A DNA stretch of 64,000 nt from Yersinia enterocolitica (GTDB lineage: Bacteria > Pseudomonadota > Gammaproteobacteria > Enterobacterales > Enterobacteriaceae), in the NCBI GenBank assembly GCA_002082245.2, contig NBTC02000002.1, positions 1,550,001 through 1,614,000 of the forward strand, in the 5' to 3' direction. The stretch's first letter is position 1. Each line of letters begins with the position of its first letter. Below the pieces are notes generated by a model, which saw only the letters and a list, made by a program, of their open reading frames with translations, had not been told where the DNA came from and made no database searches. Of this stretch, positions 44,858 to 52,298 are shown piece by piece. The translations under genes were made by a program, and so were the position numbers.

Positions 44858-45142
44858 TTACTTCACTACCAACGGCGGACTGACCGTGTAACCCTGTAGT
44901 GCTTTTCCGTGGCTTTTCACAAACAATCTCAATCGCGTATTAGCTTCATGCCTTGCTTTGTTCTCTTGACGGTATGAAACAGACTCCGTGTAAAACGCGA
45001 CCTGATAAGCCTCTGCATACTTAACGACAACCTTTCTGCGCAACGAGGGTGCCAATTGCTGTAACTGCTCCTGAATCCACCTCCCATCCTCGGGACAAAA
45101 CACCGTTGGCATGATTACTTGGGTAAATGCATCGGGAGTCAT
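44858..45142 (-). CDS. Hypothetical protein downstream of cro
   Basis: 94 residues, three bases after cro on the same strand. The product has CPEDGRWIQEQLQQLAPSLRRKVV and a basic C-terminal half (RQENKARHEANTRLRLFV). Small proteins with this opening are seen in the early right operon of enterobacterial prophages, role unknown. The position corresponds to cII in lambda but no helix-turn-helix of CII type was seen. Confidence 0.72.
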   Translation of the reverse strand: MTPDAFTQVIMPTVFCPEDGRWIQEQLQQLAPSLRRKVVVKYAEAYQVAFYTESVSYRQENKARHEANTRLRLFVKSHGKALQGYTVSPPLVVK

Positions 45143-45145
45143 GGG

Positions 45146-45349
45146 TTAATTCCGCTTGGTTACTTTTTTCTTACTAGGGAAGGGTTTTGTCTCGAATGCC
45201 TCAAGAGCTCCTCCCTCCTGAACAGAAACCTTGATGTTTCGCCCAGATATAAGCGCCTTGCTGATTGCCATCTGGGTTAAGCCAAGAGCCTTCCCAGTAC
45301 GGACTTGCCCATGCATATCCACATACTCTCTCAACGTCATATTAGTCAT
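45146..45349 (-). CDS. Cro-like repressor
   Basis: 67 residues from the ATG at 45349, with AGGA five bases upstream; a 36-residue longer frame lies across the operator region and is rejected. It resembles lambda Cro: MTLREYVDMHGQVRTGKALGLTQMAISKAL, where the second helix-turn-helix element is KALGLTQMAISKALISGR, then EAFETKPFPSKKKVT as in the lambda Cro tail. It is divergent from cI and should repress the same operators with opposite preference, favouring lytic growth. Confidence 0.88.
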   Translation of the reverse strand: MTNMTLREYVDMHGQVRTGKALGLTQMAISKALISGRNIKVSVQEGGALEAFETKPFPSKKKVTKRN

Positions 45350-45372
45350 AAATGTCCTATCTGTTGCATTTA

Positions 45373-45437
45373 TAATACCAAAAGTATTAATATAAATACT
45401 ACTACAAGTAGGAGACATTATCAAACTAAAGGTATTA
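45373..45437. promoter_or_regulatory. oR operators between cro and cI
   Basis: TAATACCAAAAGTATTA at 45373-45389 is a 17-base near-palindrome. A related sequence TCAAACTAAAGGTATTA at 45421-45437 matches it at 13 of 17 positions. A weaker third site, AATACTACTACAAGTA, lies between them at about 45395-45410. Three sites spaced between divergent cI and cro is the lambda oR layout. Confidence 0.72.
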
Positions 45438-45446
45438 AAATAAGAC

Positions 45447-46151
45447 ATGGAAAACAAAAGAGTCCTGACGACAGAACAGTTGGAAGATGCGATGCGTCTG
45501 AAGGCTTTGTATGAGTCAAAGAAAAAATCTTTAGGGATTACTCAGCAGGCGATTGCCAACGAACTTGATATTTCTCAGGGGGCTGTAGGTCATTATCTGA
45601 ATGGGCGAAACCCTCTCAACCTAAATGTTGCCGCTGTTTTTGCAAGTTTTCTACAGGTTCCTATATCAGAATTTAGTCCATCTCTTGCAAAAGAGGCATC
45701 CCGCTTATCACAAGTCTCCAACGTGTCATTTGTAGAGCAAAATACTCCCAAGGGGAGTTATCCATTAATTAGCTGGGTCAGTGCAGGCTCATGGTGTGAG
45801 GCTATAGAGCCCTATACCCTGAAAGATATCGATGAGTGGTATGATACTTCAGCTCACATTGAAGGTGATGGCTTTTGGTTGAGAGTCCAAGGTGACTCAA
45901 TGACATCCCCTGTAGGTGTCAGCATTCCAGAGGGAATGATTGTTCTGGTAGATACTGGGCGAGAAGCAAAAAATGGCAGCCTTGTTATCGCTAAATTAAC
46001 TGATGCCAACGAAGCCACATTCAAAAAATTAGTGACAGACGGAGGATCATCCTACCTTAAGCCCCTAAACCCTCAGTACCCATTAATCCCCATTAATGGA
46101 AACTGTAAAATCATTGGCGTTGTGGTAGAAGCTAAAATTATGTTCTCTTAA
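45447..46151 (+). CDS. CI-type prophage repressor
   Basis: 234 residues. The N-terminal helix-turn-helix is TQQAIANELDISQGAVGHYLNGR (residues 32-54). The C-terminal S24 peptidase domain has the cleavage site Ala113-Gly114 (WVSAGSW), catalytic Ser151 in GDSMTSP, and Lys193/194 in ATFKKL. All parts needed for RecA-stimulated self-cleavage are present, so the prophage should be SOS-inducible. It is divergent from cro and flanked by related operators on both sides. It ends before a poly-C run and a terminator. Confidence 0.93.
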   Translation: MENKRVLTTEQLEDAMRLKALYESKKKSLGITQQAIANELDISQGAVGHYLNGRNPLNLNVAAVFASFLQVPISEFSPSLAKEASRLSQVSNVSFVEQNTPKGSYPLISWVSAGSWCEAIEPYTLKDIDEWYDTSAHIEGDGFWLRVQGDSMTSPVGVSIPEGMIVLVDTGREAKNGSLVIAKLTDANEATFKKLVTDGGSSYLKPLNPQYPLIPINGNCKIIGVVVEAKIMFS

Positions 46152-46165
46152 AAACCACCTACCCA

Positions 46166-46177
46166 CCCCCCCCCCCC
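46166..46177. repeat. Poly-C tract after cI
   Basis: A run of 12 C directly downstream of the cI stop. It is non-coding. Runs of this length are often length-variable and prone to sequencing error. Confidence 0.75.
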
Positions 46178-46182
46178 AAGAA

Positions 46183-46212
46183 AAGGCCCACGGTTAACCT
46201 CGGGCTTTTTTT
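46183..46212 (+). terminator. Terminator after cI
   Basis: AGGCCC and TCGGGCTT ends pair around an inner GGTTAACC palindrome, followed by TTTTTTT. It would stop cI transcription before the left operators. Confidence 0.75.
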
Positions 46213-46274
46213 ATCGCCCAAATAAAAATAAATACCATTAAAATTCAAAAAGTTAATACTTATGATAATATTTT

Positions 46275-46315
46275 ATATACTTTTAGTATTGCAGATATTA
46301 AAACTTTTAGTATTA
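46275..46315. promoter_or_regulatory. oL operators upstream of the early left operon
   Basis: Two copies of the oR-type site: ATATACTTTTAGTATTG at 46275-46291 (13 of 17 to the reverse complement of the best oR site) and TAAAACTTTTAGTATTA at 46299-46315 (15 of 17). They lie just upstream of the plus-strand gene at 46353, the position of lambda oL/pL. Confidence 0.78.
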
Positions 46316-46352
46316 TTACCTCACCACCACACATAATTGCGTTGAGGATAAG

Positions 46353-46661
46353 ATGAAACACTCAGAGATTAACCATCAGGATATTCATAAAAAATTACGT
46401 GAGAGTAAATCCCACTGGTCGTATTTGTTTGATGCTAAACATTTTAACCCTAAATCAACTTACCAACTTCAAACTTGTTTTGTTGGTGAAGTTGAATACG
46501 CCATTTATGAACGGATTGAAAATTACTTTGTTCTTGTGGATTTTTTTAACAGTTACGAATCAGCAAATGAACAAGCTCGAAAAATAATTGATGAATGCGA
46601 AAAGTTTAAAAATTCAATTATTGGTTATTCTAATTATAAAGAAAGAAACTTGAATGCTTAG
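46353..46661 (+). CDS. Hypothetical protein, first early left gene
   Basis: 102 residues, starting 38 bases after the last oL-type site, with GAGGATAAG as ribosome site. The composition is Asn/Lys/Tyr-rich and AT-biased, with CFVGEVEYAIYERIENYF and an acidic-basic helical end (SANEQARKIIDECEKF). It has no known motif. The lambda N gene would be here, but no arginine-rich N-type peptide is visible at its N-terminus. Confidence 0.7.
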   Translation: MKHSEINHQDIHKKLRESKSHWSYLFDAKHFNPKSTYQLQTCFVGEVEYAIYERIENYFVLVDFFNSYESANEQARKIIDECEKFKNSIIGYSNYKERNLNA

Positions 46662-46735
46662 TTTAACGACTCATGTACTGACGCCAATCGAATACATGAG
46701 TCTAGCCAAATACACATACCTGAGAGGTTAGTTAT

Positions 46736-47050
46736 ATGGTTAAGTCAAATAGTATCATAATTAAAAGTGCAACTACAAACTCATCATCTGAGAAAATTAT
46801 TTTAGTTGATAAAGAAGCTCGACATGTAGCCCAAAAATTGGCAAGTGACTATAAAACTGAATACGGTTGGTTATTAGCTAATTGGAAGTTGAGAGAGGCT
46901 TACGGGATATACATTGAAGAGCCGTTCCCTAGCGTCGGTGATGTATTGGGTAATTATACTATCACGCATGCTTGCAAAGAAACTGGCTGTATTATTAAGA
47001 CTCAGACACGCTATTTACAGAGGAATAAAGGAGCTGGAATTTATGCGTAA
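46736..47050 (+). CDS. Hypothetical early protein, 104 residues
   Basis: 104 residues with AGAGG upstream of the start. It has a Ser/Asn-rich start, a helix with EARHVAQKLASDYKTEYGWLLANWKLREAYG, and a C-terminal GDVLGNYTITHACKETGCIIKTQTRYLQRN. No family recognised. Its stop overlaps the next gene start by eight bases. Confidence 0.68.
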   Translation: MVKSNSIIIKSATTNSSSEKIILVDKEARHVAQKLASDYKTEYGWLLANWKLREAYGIYIEEPFPSVGDVLGNYTITHACKETGCIIKTQTRYLQRNKGAGIYA

Positions 47051-47414
47051 TTTATCGACATCAAACCAAAACACACCAGGTATCATCTCTGGCTCCGGTG
47101 GTTCTTCCGAAGGTGTATACATACAAGACAAGAAAGACATCTTGTACAAAGAACCTGATAATTTTACACCATTAAATTTTGGTAATTTCCCTCCGAAAGG
47201 GCAAATAGAATACCTTGCTTATACTGCTAGCAACGCTGATCGTTATGCAAAGCAATTAAGGTATTTATATACAATGCTCATTGATGACGCAATTAGAAAG
47301 GTTGATGAAGATGTTGCAGCGAGGCTGTGGAGCCTTACAGAAGAGTTGGTAATAATGACATCCCAATCATCCAGAAATGCTAAAAAATTGATGGATGAAA
47401 ATAATGAAAATTGA
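47043..47414 (+). CDS. Hypothetical early protein, 123 residues
   Basis: 123 residues from the ATG at 47043, preceded by AAGGAG; an in-frame start at 46914 lies well inside the preceding gene and is rejected. Product: Ser/Gly-rich start (SGSGGSSEGVY), DKKDILYKEPDNFTPLNFGNFPPKGQIEYLAY, then a long helix (KQLRYLYTMLIDDAIRKV). No family recognised. The end overlaps the next start by 20 bases. Confidence 0.65.
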   Translation: MRNLSTSNQNTPGIISGSGGSSEGVYIQDKKDILYKEPDNFTPLNFGNFPPKGQIEYLAYTASNADRYAKQLRYLYTMLIDDAIRKVDEDVAARLWSLTEELVIMTSQSSRNAKKLMDENNEN

Positions 47415-47829
47415 AAAAGTTGACCCAGCCAGATTCGAAGAGTGGGAATTCGATTTAATTGATGATGGTGGTATCGAGGTTGCATTCCAATTAAGACCGG
47501 AACCTGTTTATTTCGTTATGCGTCATGGTCGCCATAAGAAATGCTTTAGCCGTGAAACTGCGATTAATCGTCTCGCTCACTTCATGACTGAAAAAGTATT
47601 TAAACGCGCAGGTGTTAAATCTCGGGTTGGCGAAAAATACACACAAGTGGATGGCTGTATTCACTGGGAAAGAGGTGAGCCATCACCAAGATATATAGCC
47701 TCACATAATCGCTGTATGCGTCGCATTCGTCGCCTGCTAGCCAAGCAACGCGAAATGCTTAAATGGCAGAAGAAATATGAGAAGTGGTCAAACCAGCATA
47801 TTGAGCTGATGAAAACCAAACCTTATTAA
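47395..47829 (+). CDS. Hypothetical early protein, basic C-terminus
   Basis: 144 residues (141 if the ATG at 47404 is used). An N-terminal beta-rich domain (EEWEFDLIDDGGIEVAFQLRPEPVYFVMRHGRHKKCF) is followed by a very basic helix (RCMRRIRRLLAKQREMLKWQKKYEKW), suggesting nucleic-acid contact. No family recognised. Confidence 0.68.
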   Translation: MKIMKIEKVDPARFEEWEFDLIDDGGIEVAFQLRPEPVYFVMRHGRHKKCFSRETAINRLAHFMTEKVFKRAGVKSRVGEKYTQVDGCIHWERGEPSPRYIASHNRCMRRIRRLLAKQREMLKWQKKYEKWSNQHIELMKTKPY

Positions 47830-47860
47830 TTAAGTAATCGTAAAACAAAATATTAACTAT

Positions 47861-47895
47861 GGCCTTCGGGTTAGGACTCCCCACACCTAAAGGCC
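47861..47895 (+). promoter_or_regulatory. Bulged hairpin upstream of the 117-residue gene
   Basis: GGCCT (47861-47865) pairs with AGGCC (47891-47895); after a five-base bulge TCGGG, TTAGG (47871-47875) pairs with CCTAA (47886-47890). The 10-base loop ACTCCCCACA contains CUCCCC, complementary to GGGGAG-type ribosome sites. It ends 22 bases before the start codon at 47917 and has no T-run, so it looks like a regulatory leader structure. Confidence 0.5.
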
Positions 47896-47916
47896 GAAAA
47901 ATAAGGTAATTCGAAT

Positions 47917-48270
47917 ATGAGCAATCTTGAATTAATTGGCAGATATCGCAACCGACTGGTAACCGCAAAGCTGGATTCATTGCAACGGAATACCGGCAGC
48001 ACCTGCGTAATTAAAAAATCACCCACGGGGAAAATCATTTCAGTTCAATTGACCACTGAAGTACTAACCCGGGCGCTGGAGCAATACGAACTAGTAGCGA
48101 TCGAGGGGTTGGGGAAAGCAACGGCAAGTGGCCGCATCCTGGAACTCTATCAATCCTGCTTAAAGAAAATGGGCGGTATGTCCTCTGTGGGGCATGCATT
48201 CATGGATGACCTGATAGAAGAGTCGATCTGCGCATCTGACAAGCCAGCCACCAGCGCGGTGAAATCATGA
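47917..48270 (+). CDS. Hypothetical early protein, 117 residues
   Basis: 117 residues after AAGG and the bulged hairpin at 47861. The product has a basic N-terminal part (ELIGRYRNRLVTAKLDSLQRNTGS), and VQLTTEVLTRALEQYELVAIEGLG in the middle. The last bases overlap the next gene by four (ATGA). No family recognised. Confidence 0.68.
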   Translation: MSNLELIGRYRNRLVTAKLDSLQRNTGSTCVIKKSPTGKIISVQLTTEVLTRALEQYELVAIEGLGKATASGRILELYQSCLKKMGGMSSVGHAFMDDLIEESICASDKPATSAVKS

Positions 48271-48485
48271 CGCTATCAGGTAACCGCATTCCGCTTCGTA
48301 TCTACATCGGGGCCACTCAGATTTTAAACCGGTACCGCCGTGGAGCTGTTCGCCCTCGCCGCACGTATCAACATGGCTATCTGTCTTTACGCATTACCCA
48401 CCGCTGGCGGTTGTTATCGAAAGACGGCGGGCAGCACTGGGAGGCCATGAGCCACCAGCGATACAACAAAGAATTGGGGGTTTAA
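48267..48485 (+). CDS. Small basic protein, possibly ParE-like
   Basis: 72 residues, rich in Arg and Tyr: GNRIPLRIYIGATQILNRYRRGAVRPRR, then LSLRITHRWRLLSKDGGQHWEAMSHQRYNKELG. The pattern of the second half resembles small phage proteins annotated as ParE-like toxin domains; this is from memory and weak. It overlaps the preceding gene by four bases. No partner antitoxin was identified. Confidence 0.6.
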   Translation: MTLSGNRIPLRIYIGATQILNRYRRGAVRPRRTYQHGYLSLRITHRWRLLSKDGGQHWEAMSHQRYNKELGV

Positions 48486-48887
48486 GTGATGGGAATAAGC
48501 AAAGCAAAAAACCAGGAGCGCATTGATGTTGGATCGCTACTGACGATTACAGACCACCTTGAGGCATTGAATGTTGCTAACGCCACTCTGGACAGAATTG
48601 AGTCACAACTAACTAAAGCCAGTGATAAGGCCAGTGACTGGTATATCCGAGCCACTACCGCACATAAAACGTGGCATTGGATCAGGACTCAGATTTGCGG
48701 GCAGCTATCTGTTTTAAGGCAGAAGGAAAAAGAAAGGAATATCAATCTGCATATTTCGAAAGACCACTTTTTGATTCAAGCATTACGGCAACGAGTAACA
48801 GCGGAAGAATTTGAACAGTGCGTTCTGATTGCTAATGAAAAGGCCACTTCGGTGCATAGCGGGTTTATTCAGGATAATGAGGACTAA
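48486..48887 (+). CDS. Hypothetical early protein, 133 residues
   Basis: 133 residues from GTG at 48486, or 132 from the ATG at 48489, which is more likely. It is mostly helical, with LLTITDHLEALNVANATLDRIESQL and HISKDHFLIQALRQRVTAEEFEQC. It ends five bases before the Rha-like gene. No family recognised. Confidence 0.66.
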   Translation: MMGISKAKNQERIDVGSLLTITDHLEALNVANATLDRIESQLTKASDKASDWYIRATTAHKTWHWIRTQICGQLSVLRQKEKERNINLHISKDHFLIQALRQRVTAEEFEQCVLIANEKATSVHSGFIQDNED

Positions 48888-48891
48888 CAAA

Positions 48892-49734
48892 ATGAGTCAG
48901 TTAATTAGCACCAATAGCAATAATCCAATGATGGGAAGCCGTGAAATAGCGGTGGTAGTCCTTAAAGAACACAAAGAAGTCTGTCGTGATATTCGCGTCA
49001 TGCTTGTGCAGCTTTACGGGGGCGAAGAGAAGGACTACATCCGTAGCGCAAATCTGCTCAACCTTACGAATCAAGGGGTTAGTTGCGTTCATTACGATAT
49101 GACTAATCCTAATGCATGGGAATACTTTCTTGACTTTGAACACTCGCAATGCCTTGCGACTGGCTATGACGCCCTCCGTCGTATGTCGATGGTTAAACAA
49201 TGGCGAGCTATGAAGGAAGAACTGGAGCAACCACGCATCGCAGTACAGCCAGCACCCCAGGAAAACAGCATGAACAATGACATTCTTTCCCTGGCTCGCG
49301 TTGTGGCAGAAGCAACCGCATCGGCAACAATGAAAGCGGTAATTGATATTGTTGGCATTCAGAAGTACCAACCCGTAGTTGAACCAGTTGTAGCTATCGC
49401 GCCACCAGCACCAGAAGCCTTGCAGGTCAGCCACCACACGCCAGATAGCGGACAATCTGAATATGCCCTTGTGTCTGATCTGTCGTGGGCTTGTGGGTTA
49501 TCAGATGATGCCTGCCGCCGATTGACTACGTTCTCGAAGTTACCGACACGACTGACCAATGGTGAGCGAGGCCATTTGCAGATCCACCGTGAGTCATTTA
49601 TGGCGGCGGCTCAAACCTTGCTTGATGAGTCCACGCCGCCCACCGGCAAACTTAAACGATGGCAGCATCCAGTGTTTGGCGGCTTCACCTTGCGCCTGAA
49701 ATCTGGAAATAACGATGGGGAGAAGGCGCAATGA
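48892..49734 (+). CDS. Rha-like phage regulatory protein
   Basis: 280 residues from the ATG at 48892 with TGAGGA upstream; a longer frame starts inside the preceding gene and is rejected. The N-terminal part matches the Rha/antirepressor pattern: MMGSREIAVVVLKEHKEVCRDIRVML, followed by a region with YEYFLD-like AWEYFLDFEHSQCLATGYDALRR. A Pro/Ala/Glu-rich linker and a C-terminal domain (GERGHLQIHRESFMAAAQTLL) follow. Rha proteins interfere with growth in IHF-deficient hosts and may act as antirepressors; the role here is inferred. Confidence 0.72.
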   Translation: MSQLISTNSNNPMMGSREIAVVVLKEHKEVCRDIRVMLVQLYGGEEKDYIRSANLLNLTNQGVSCVHYDMTNPNAWEYFLDFEHSQCLATGYDALRRMSMVKQWRAMKEELEQPRIAVQPAPQENSMNNDILSLARVVAEATASATMKAVIDIVGIQKYQPVVEPVVAIAPPAPEALQVSHHTPDSGQSEYALVSDLSWACGLSDDACRRLTTFSKLPTRLTNGERGHLQIHRESFMAAAQTLLDESTPPTGKLKRWQHPVFGGFTLRLKSGNNDGEKAQ

Positions 49735-49955
49735 ATATCAGCTATATCGATCATGGCGTAACTGCATCACTGACACTTACTAGCTGGTTGCCTTATGTTC
49801 GCCAGCATAACCGCTGCGTGGATGCTGTTTTGCTGCGTATCGGCAGTGTTCAGACAAAAAATAAAGGCTTCATTCGTCGCACAACCGTTATTACCGGACG
49901 TACGCCGCTGATCATGCATGCCTATAAGGTGGTTCTGGCTGAGGTGAAACGGTAA
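49731..49955 (+). CDS. Hypothetical early protein, 74 residues
   Basis: 74 residues, overlapping both neighbours by four and one bases (ATGA and TAATG-type junctions). Basic and Val/Arg-rich, with TSWLPYVRQHNRCVDAVLLRIGSVQ. No family recognised. Confidence 0.66.
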   Translation: MNISYIDHGVTASLTLTSWLPYVRQHNRCVDAVLLRIGSVQTKNKGFIRRTTVITGRTPLIMHAYKVVLAEVKR

Positions 49956-50365
49956 TGACAAAAATCCAACAAAAACGACTTTGTGATTATGAACAATTTG
50001 TTTTGAACTTAATTTGCGAAGCCTATATGTATCACCAGATTGCAAAACATCGCCGACCCGTATATCGCCATAAGTACGGGGACTTTGCCATAGACCGCAC
50101 CTCGTTACGCGGTTTTATTGGTACATACCTTGAAGGTAATGAGACGTCAGCGGAGCGGCGAATAAAGCGCTACCACGCCATTTTAGACTGGAAGGAGATG
50201 GAAAAAACACCAAGAGGCTATTTCATTAATTGGGGAACAATTGCCACCCTAAAGCCTCGCGGTATTCAGTGGATTAACGCTTGCCTTAATCGGTTCGGTG
50301 AAATGATTCAGGATATGGGGCCGGAAGCGGTGGCCAGTGAGCTGGGGGAGAACATGCAATGGTAG
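49955..50365 (+). CDS. Hypothetical early protein, 136 residues
   Basis: 136 residues. It contains CDYEQFVLNLICEAYMYHQIAKHRRP, then FAIDRTSLRGFIGTYLEGNETSAERRIKRYHAILDWKEME, which looks helical and could bind DNA. No family recognised. It overlaps the next gene by seven bases. Confidence 0.66.
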   Translation: MTKIQQKRLCDYEQFVLNLICEAYMYHQIAKHRRPVYRHKYGDFAIDRTSLRGFIGTYLEGNETSAERRIKRYHAILDWKEMEKTPRGYFINWGTIATLKPRGIQWINACLNRFGEMIQDMGPEAVASELGENMQW

Positions 50366-50706
50366 AAAGCAACGTGTTTGAACTGGCTAGCATCATTAAA
50401 TCGGCCTGCGGCGACCCTAGTGATATGACCGATGCTATCTGGAAAGCAGGTTATCGCAAACCAGAACGTACATCCGAAGAGCTGGTAGTGCTGACCATTG
50501 ATTCTATCTCTGCATATGTTGGCCTGGATTTGCCCTATGAGTGTTGGCCTAAGAATTTAAATGAAGTTTTAGAAGGGGAGCTGAACGAATTGTTCGGTGA
50601 GGTACTTCACGATGATGAGAAAGCCCACCCAGGCAAACCTAATTTCGCTTATATCGCTAAGTCTATTCTGGCAGCTGGCTATCGCAAGGGGGCCACTAAT
50701 GGGTAA
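50359..50706 (+). CDS. Hypothetical early protein with repeated AGYRK motif
   Basis: 115 residues. The motif AGYRK occurs twice, in IWKAGYRKPERT and at the end in ILAAGYRKGAT, each after a short amphipathic helix, a feature often seen in enterobacterial phage early proteins of unknown role. Acidic middle (NEVLEGELNELFGEVLHDDEK). It overlaps the next small gene by eight bases. Confidence 0.66.
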   Translation: MVESNVFELASIIKSACGDPSDMTDAIWKAGYRKPERTSEELVVLTIDSISAYVGLDLPYECWPKNLNEVLEGELNELFGEVLHDDEKAHPGKPNFAYIAKSILAAGYRKGATNG

Positions 50707-50779
50707 GAAAGCCGATATCCATGATGACTGGTACGGGTGTTGTGATATCGCAATACCTTCACTTGGCGGTGCCAAATGA
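50699..50779 (+). CDS. Very small early protein, 26 residues
   Basis: ATG at 50699 with AAGGGGG upstream, reading MGKKADIHDDWYGCCDIAIP and six more residues. It overlaps the preceding gene by eight bases and the next by four, so translational coupling is likely. A CC pair suggests metal or disulfide chemistry. Function unknown. Confidence 0.5.
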   Translation: MGKKADIHDDWYGCCDIAIPSLGGAK

Positions 50780-50931
50780 AATTTAAATGTACAGGCAAGT
50801 GGAACGGTGCACCATTCGAGCGGGTTACTGAGGCAGAAGACGAAGCTGATTGCTACGGGCATTGGCACTGGTGGGCGGCAATGGCTGAAGCCATTATTAC
50901 TGATTTTGTTATGGAGGTATCTGATGTCTAG
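50776..50931 (+). CDS. Small early protein, 51 residues
   Basis: ATG at 50776 overlaps the stop of the preceding small gene (ATGA). The product has FKCTGKWNGAPFERVTEAED, DCYGHWHWWAAMAEAI and an acidic end. It overlaps the AlpA-like gene start by eight bases. No family recognised, but tight packing of starts and stops supports coding. Confidence 0.55.
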   Translation: MKFKCTGKWNGAPFERVTEAEDEADCYGHWHWWAAMAEAIITDFVMEVSDV

Positions 50932-51115
50932 CACCGATATGATTGAAGAGAAAGAAGTGATGGCTAAGCTCAGGATCTCTTCTCGCATGACAATCTGGAA
51001 GTACACAAAGATTTATAATTTTCCTCTACCAGTGAGGACGCACCCAAAGCAATACTTACTGGCAGAGGTCGAGCAATGGATACTCAACGGCGGGGTTAAC
51101 CAGCGAGCTTCTTAA
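50924..51115 (+). CDS. AlpA-like regulator, probable excisionase
   Basis: 63 residues from the ATG at 50924, with GGAGG seven bases upstream. It has the winged-helix AlpA/excisionase pattern: EEKEVMAKLRISSRMTIWKYTK, then NFPLPVRTHPKQYLLAEVEQWI. AlpA-like proteins direct excision or act as integrase regulators. Its 3' end overlaps the 3' end of the convergent integrase gene by 20 bases. Confidence 0.85.
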   Translation: MSSTDMIEEKEVMAKLRISSRMTIWKYTKIYNFPLPVRTHPKQYLLAEVEQWILNGGVNQRAS

Positions 51116-52298
51116 TATGCCAAAATATCTTCTCGGCATACAGTTCATAAGCTTCGCGCTGTTCTTCAATCCAGTCATGCTTGTTATAAACAGCCATGAT
51201 GCCGCCTAGTTCGTGGCCCAGCATTTTTTCAATTACATGCGGGGCCACCCCTTCTTCAGACAATCTAGTTGCGAGGGTTCGGCGGAAATCATGCGCTGTC
51301 CATACCCCTGCATTAACAACGTTCCTAATCCTGCCAATATAACGATTAGCAGCAGCTATCGTCATTGGAGCATTAAGCTTTTGCCCTGGGAATAGTACGT
51401 TTCCGTAAGTCAGTTTTGCCTTTTCAAAGAGAGGGAGTACCTGGCTGAAGATTGGCCGACGAATTATTTTATTCGTTTTGGATTTTTCGGCCGGAACAAT
51501 CCAAAGCTTGTCTTCTTCGTTAAAATCACTAAGTTCTGACAGCCTTAATTCTCCATTCCTTGCGCCCCACAACATGAGCATCTGATGAAGCAGCTTATTA
51601 GATGTTGACGCCCTGCTACGTTCGATAGCCAGCCATATGCGAGCCAATTCATTGTAAGTAAGAACCTTGTCCCCTACCGCTGGTTTCTCACCTATATCTC
51701 GAGGGCTGATTTTCATAAGGCTACAGCCATCAATAAATTGACGCCTGATACACCAATTAATCGCTGACCGAAGTTGTACTAAAAGATGACGAGCGCGGCG
51801 CTGGTTTATTTTTTCTTCTTCAGTAAATAAATCCATCCAGTTTCTAACTGTTATTTCATCAATAGGCACACCAGGGAAAGCGTTAGACATGTTCTTTATG
51901 ACGGTACATCTATAAAGCTGCTGCGTCTTATCCCTTAAGGAGACGCTCACGTATGTCTCTTCCCAGTATGTAAGGCAGTCTTTAACTGTTGGGCTTTTTA
52001 TGTTTTTGTTTTGACTGGTGAGCAATCGTGGATCTAATCCTCGAGCTAAGTTCTCACGGAAGTCAGCAACTTTGTTTCTTGCGTCTTTTAACGTTACAGC
52101 CGGGTATCGCCCCAAACCAATACGGTGTTGCTTACCTTCCCATCGAAAGCGATACTGAAAAGTTATTACGCCCTTTGGTGATACCCTTATCCCAAGCCCA
52201 TCCAAATCCGTTACTTCTGGTGCTCCTGAATATGGTTTACCATACAGAGCGCGTAATTTTGTATCACTGATAGCCATTTTATTTTTTGTACTCAACAT
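51096..52298 (-). CDS. int: Tyrosine integrase, P4 type
   Basis: 400 residues, or 393 from the Met at 52277, which has equally weak ribosome sites. An N-terminal DUF4102-type arm-binding domain (ISDTKLRALYGKPYSG, GLGRYPAVTLKDARNKV) is followed by a core-binding and a catalytic domain. Catalytic residues: Arg in ARNGELRLSEL, His-x-x-Arg in HDFRRTLATRL, His in MLGHELGG, and the nucleophile Tyr in AVYNKHDW. It lies next to attR and transcribes away from it, the normal place. It uses the 5' end of sbcB as its attachment site. Confidence 0.93.
   Translation of the reverse strand: MLSTKNKMAISDTKLRALYGKPYSGAPEVTDLDGLGIRVSPKGVITFQYRFRWEGKQHRIGLGRYPAVTLKDARNKVADFRENLARGLDPRLLTSQNKNIKSPTVKDCLTYWEETYVSVSLRDKTQQLYRCTVIKNMSNAFPGVPIDEITVRNWMDLFTEEEKINQRRARHLLVQLRSAINWCIRRQFIDGCSLMKISPRDIGEKPAVGDKVLTYNELARIWLAIERSRASTSNKLLHQMLMLWGARNGELRLSELSDFNEEDKLWIVPAEKSKTNKIIRRPIFSQVLPLFEKAKLTYGNVLFPGQKLNAPMTIAAANRYIGRIRNVVNAGVWTAHDFRRTLATRLSEEGVAPHVIEKMLGHELGGIMAVYNKHDWIEEQREAYELYAEKIFWHIKKLAG

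Noticed and set aside
45350..45457. Extension of cro by 36 residues
   Set aside because: It would cover the operator region, whereas the ATG at 45349 has a ribosome site and gives a Cro-sized product.
46914..47042. Longer N-terminus of the 123-residue early gene
   Set aside because: It lies inside the preceding gene in another frame, while the ATG at 47043 has AAGGAG at good spacing.
48829..48891. Extension of the Rha-like gene by 21 residues
   Set aside because: It overlaps the preceding gene and has no ribosome site; TGAGGA precedes the ATG at 48892.
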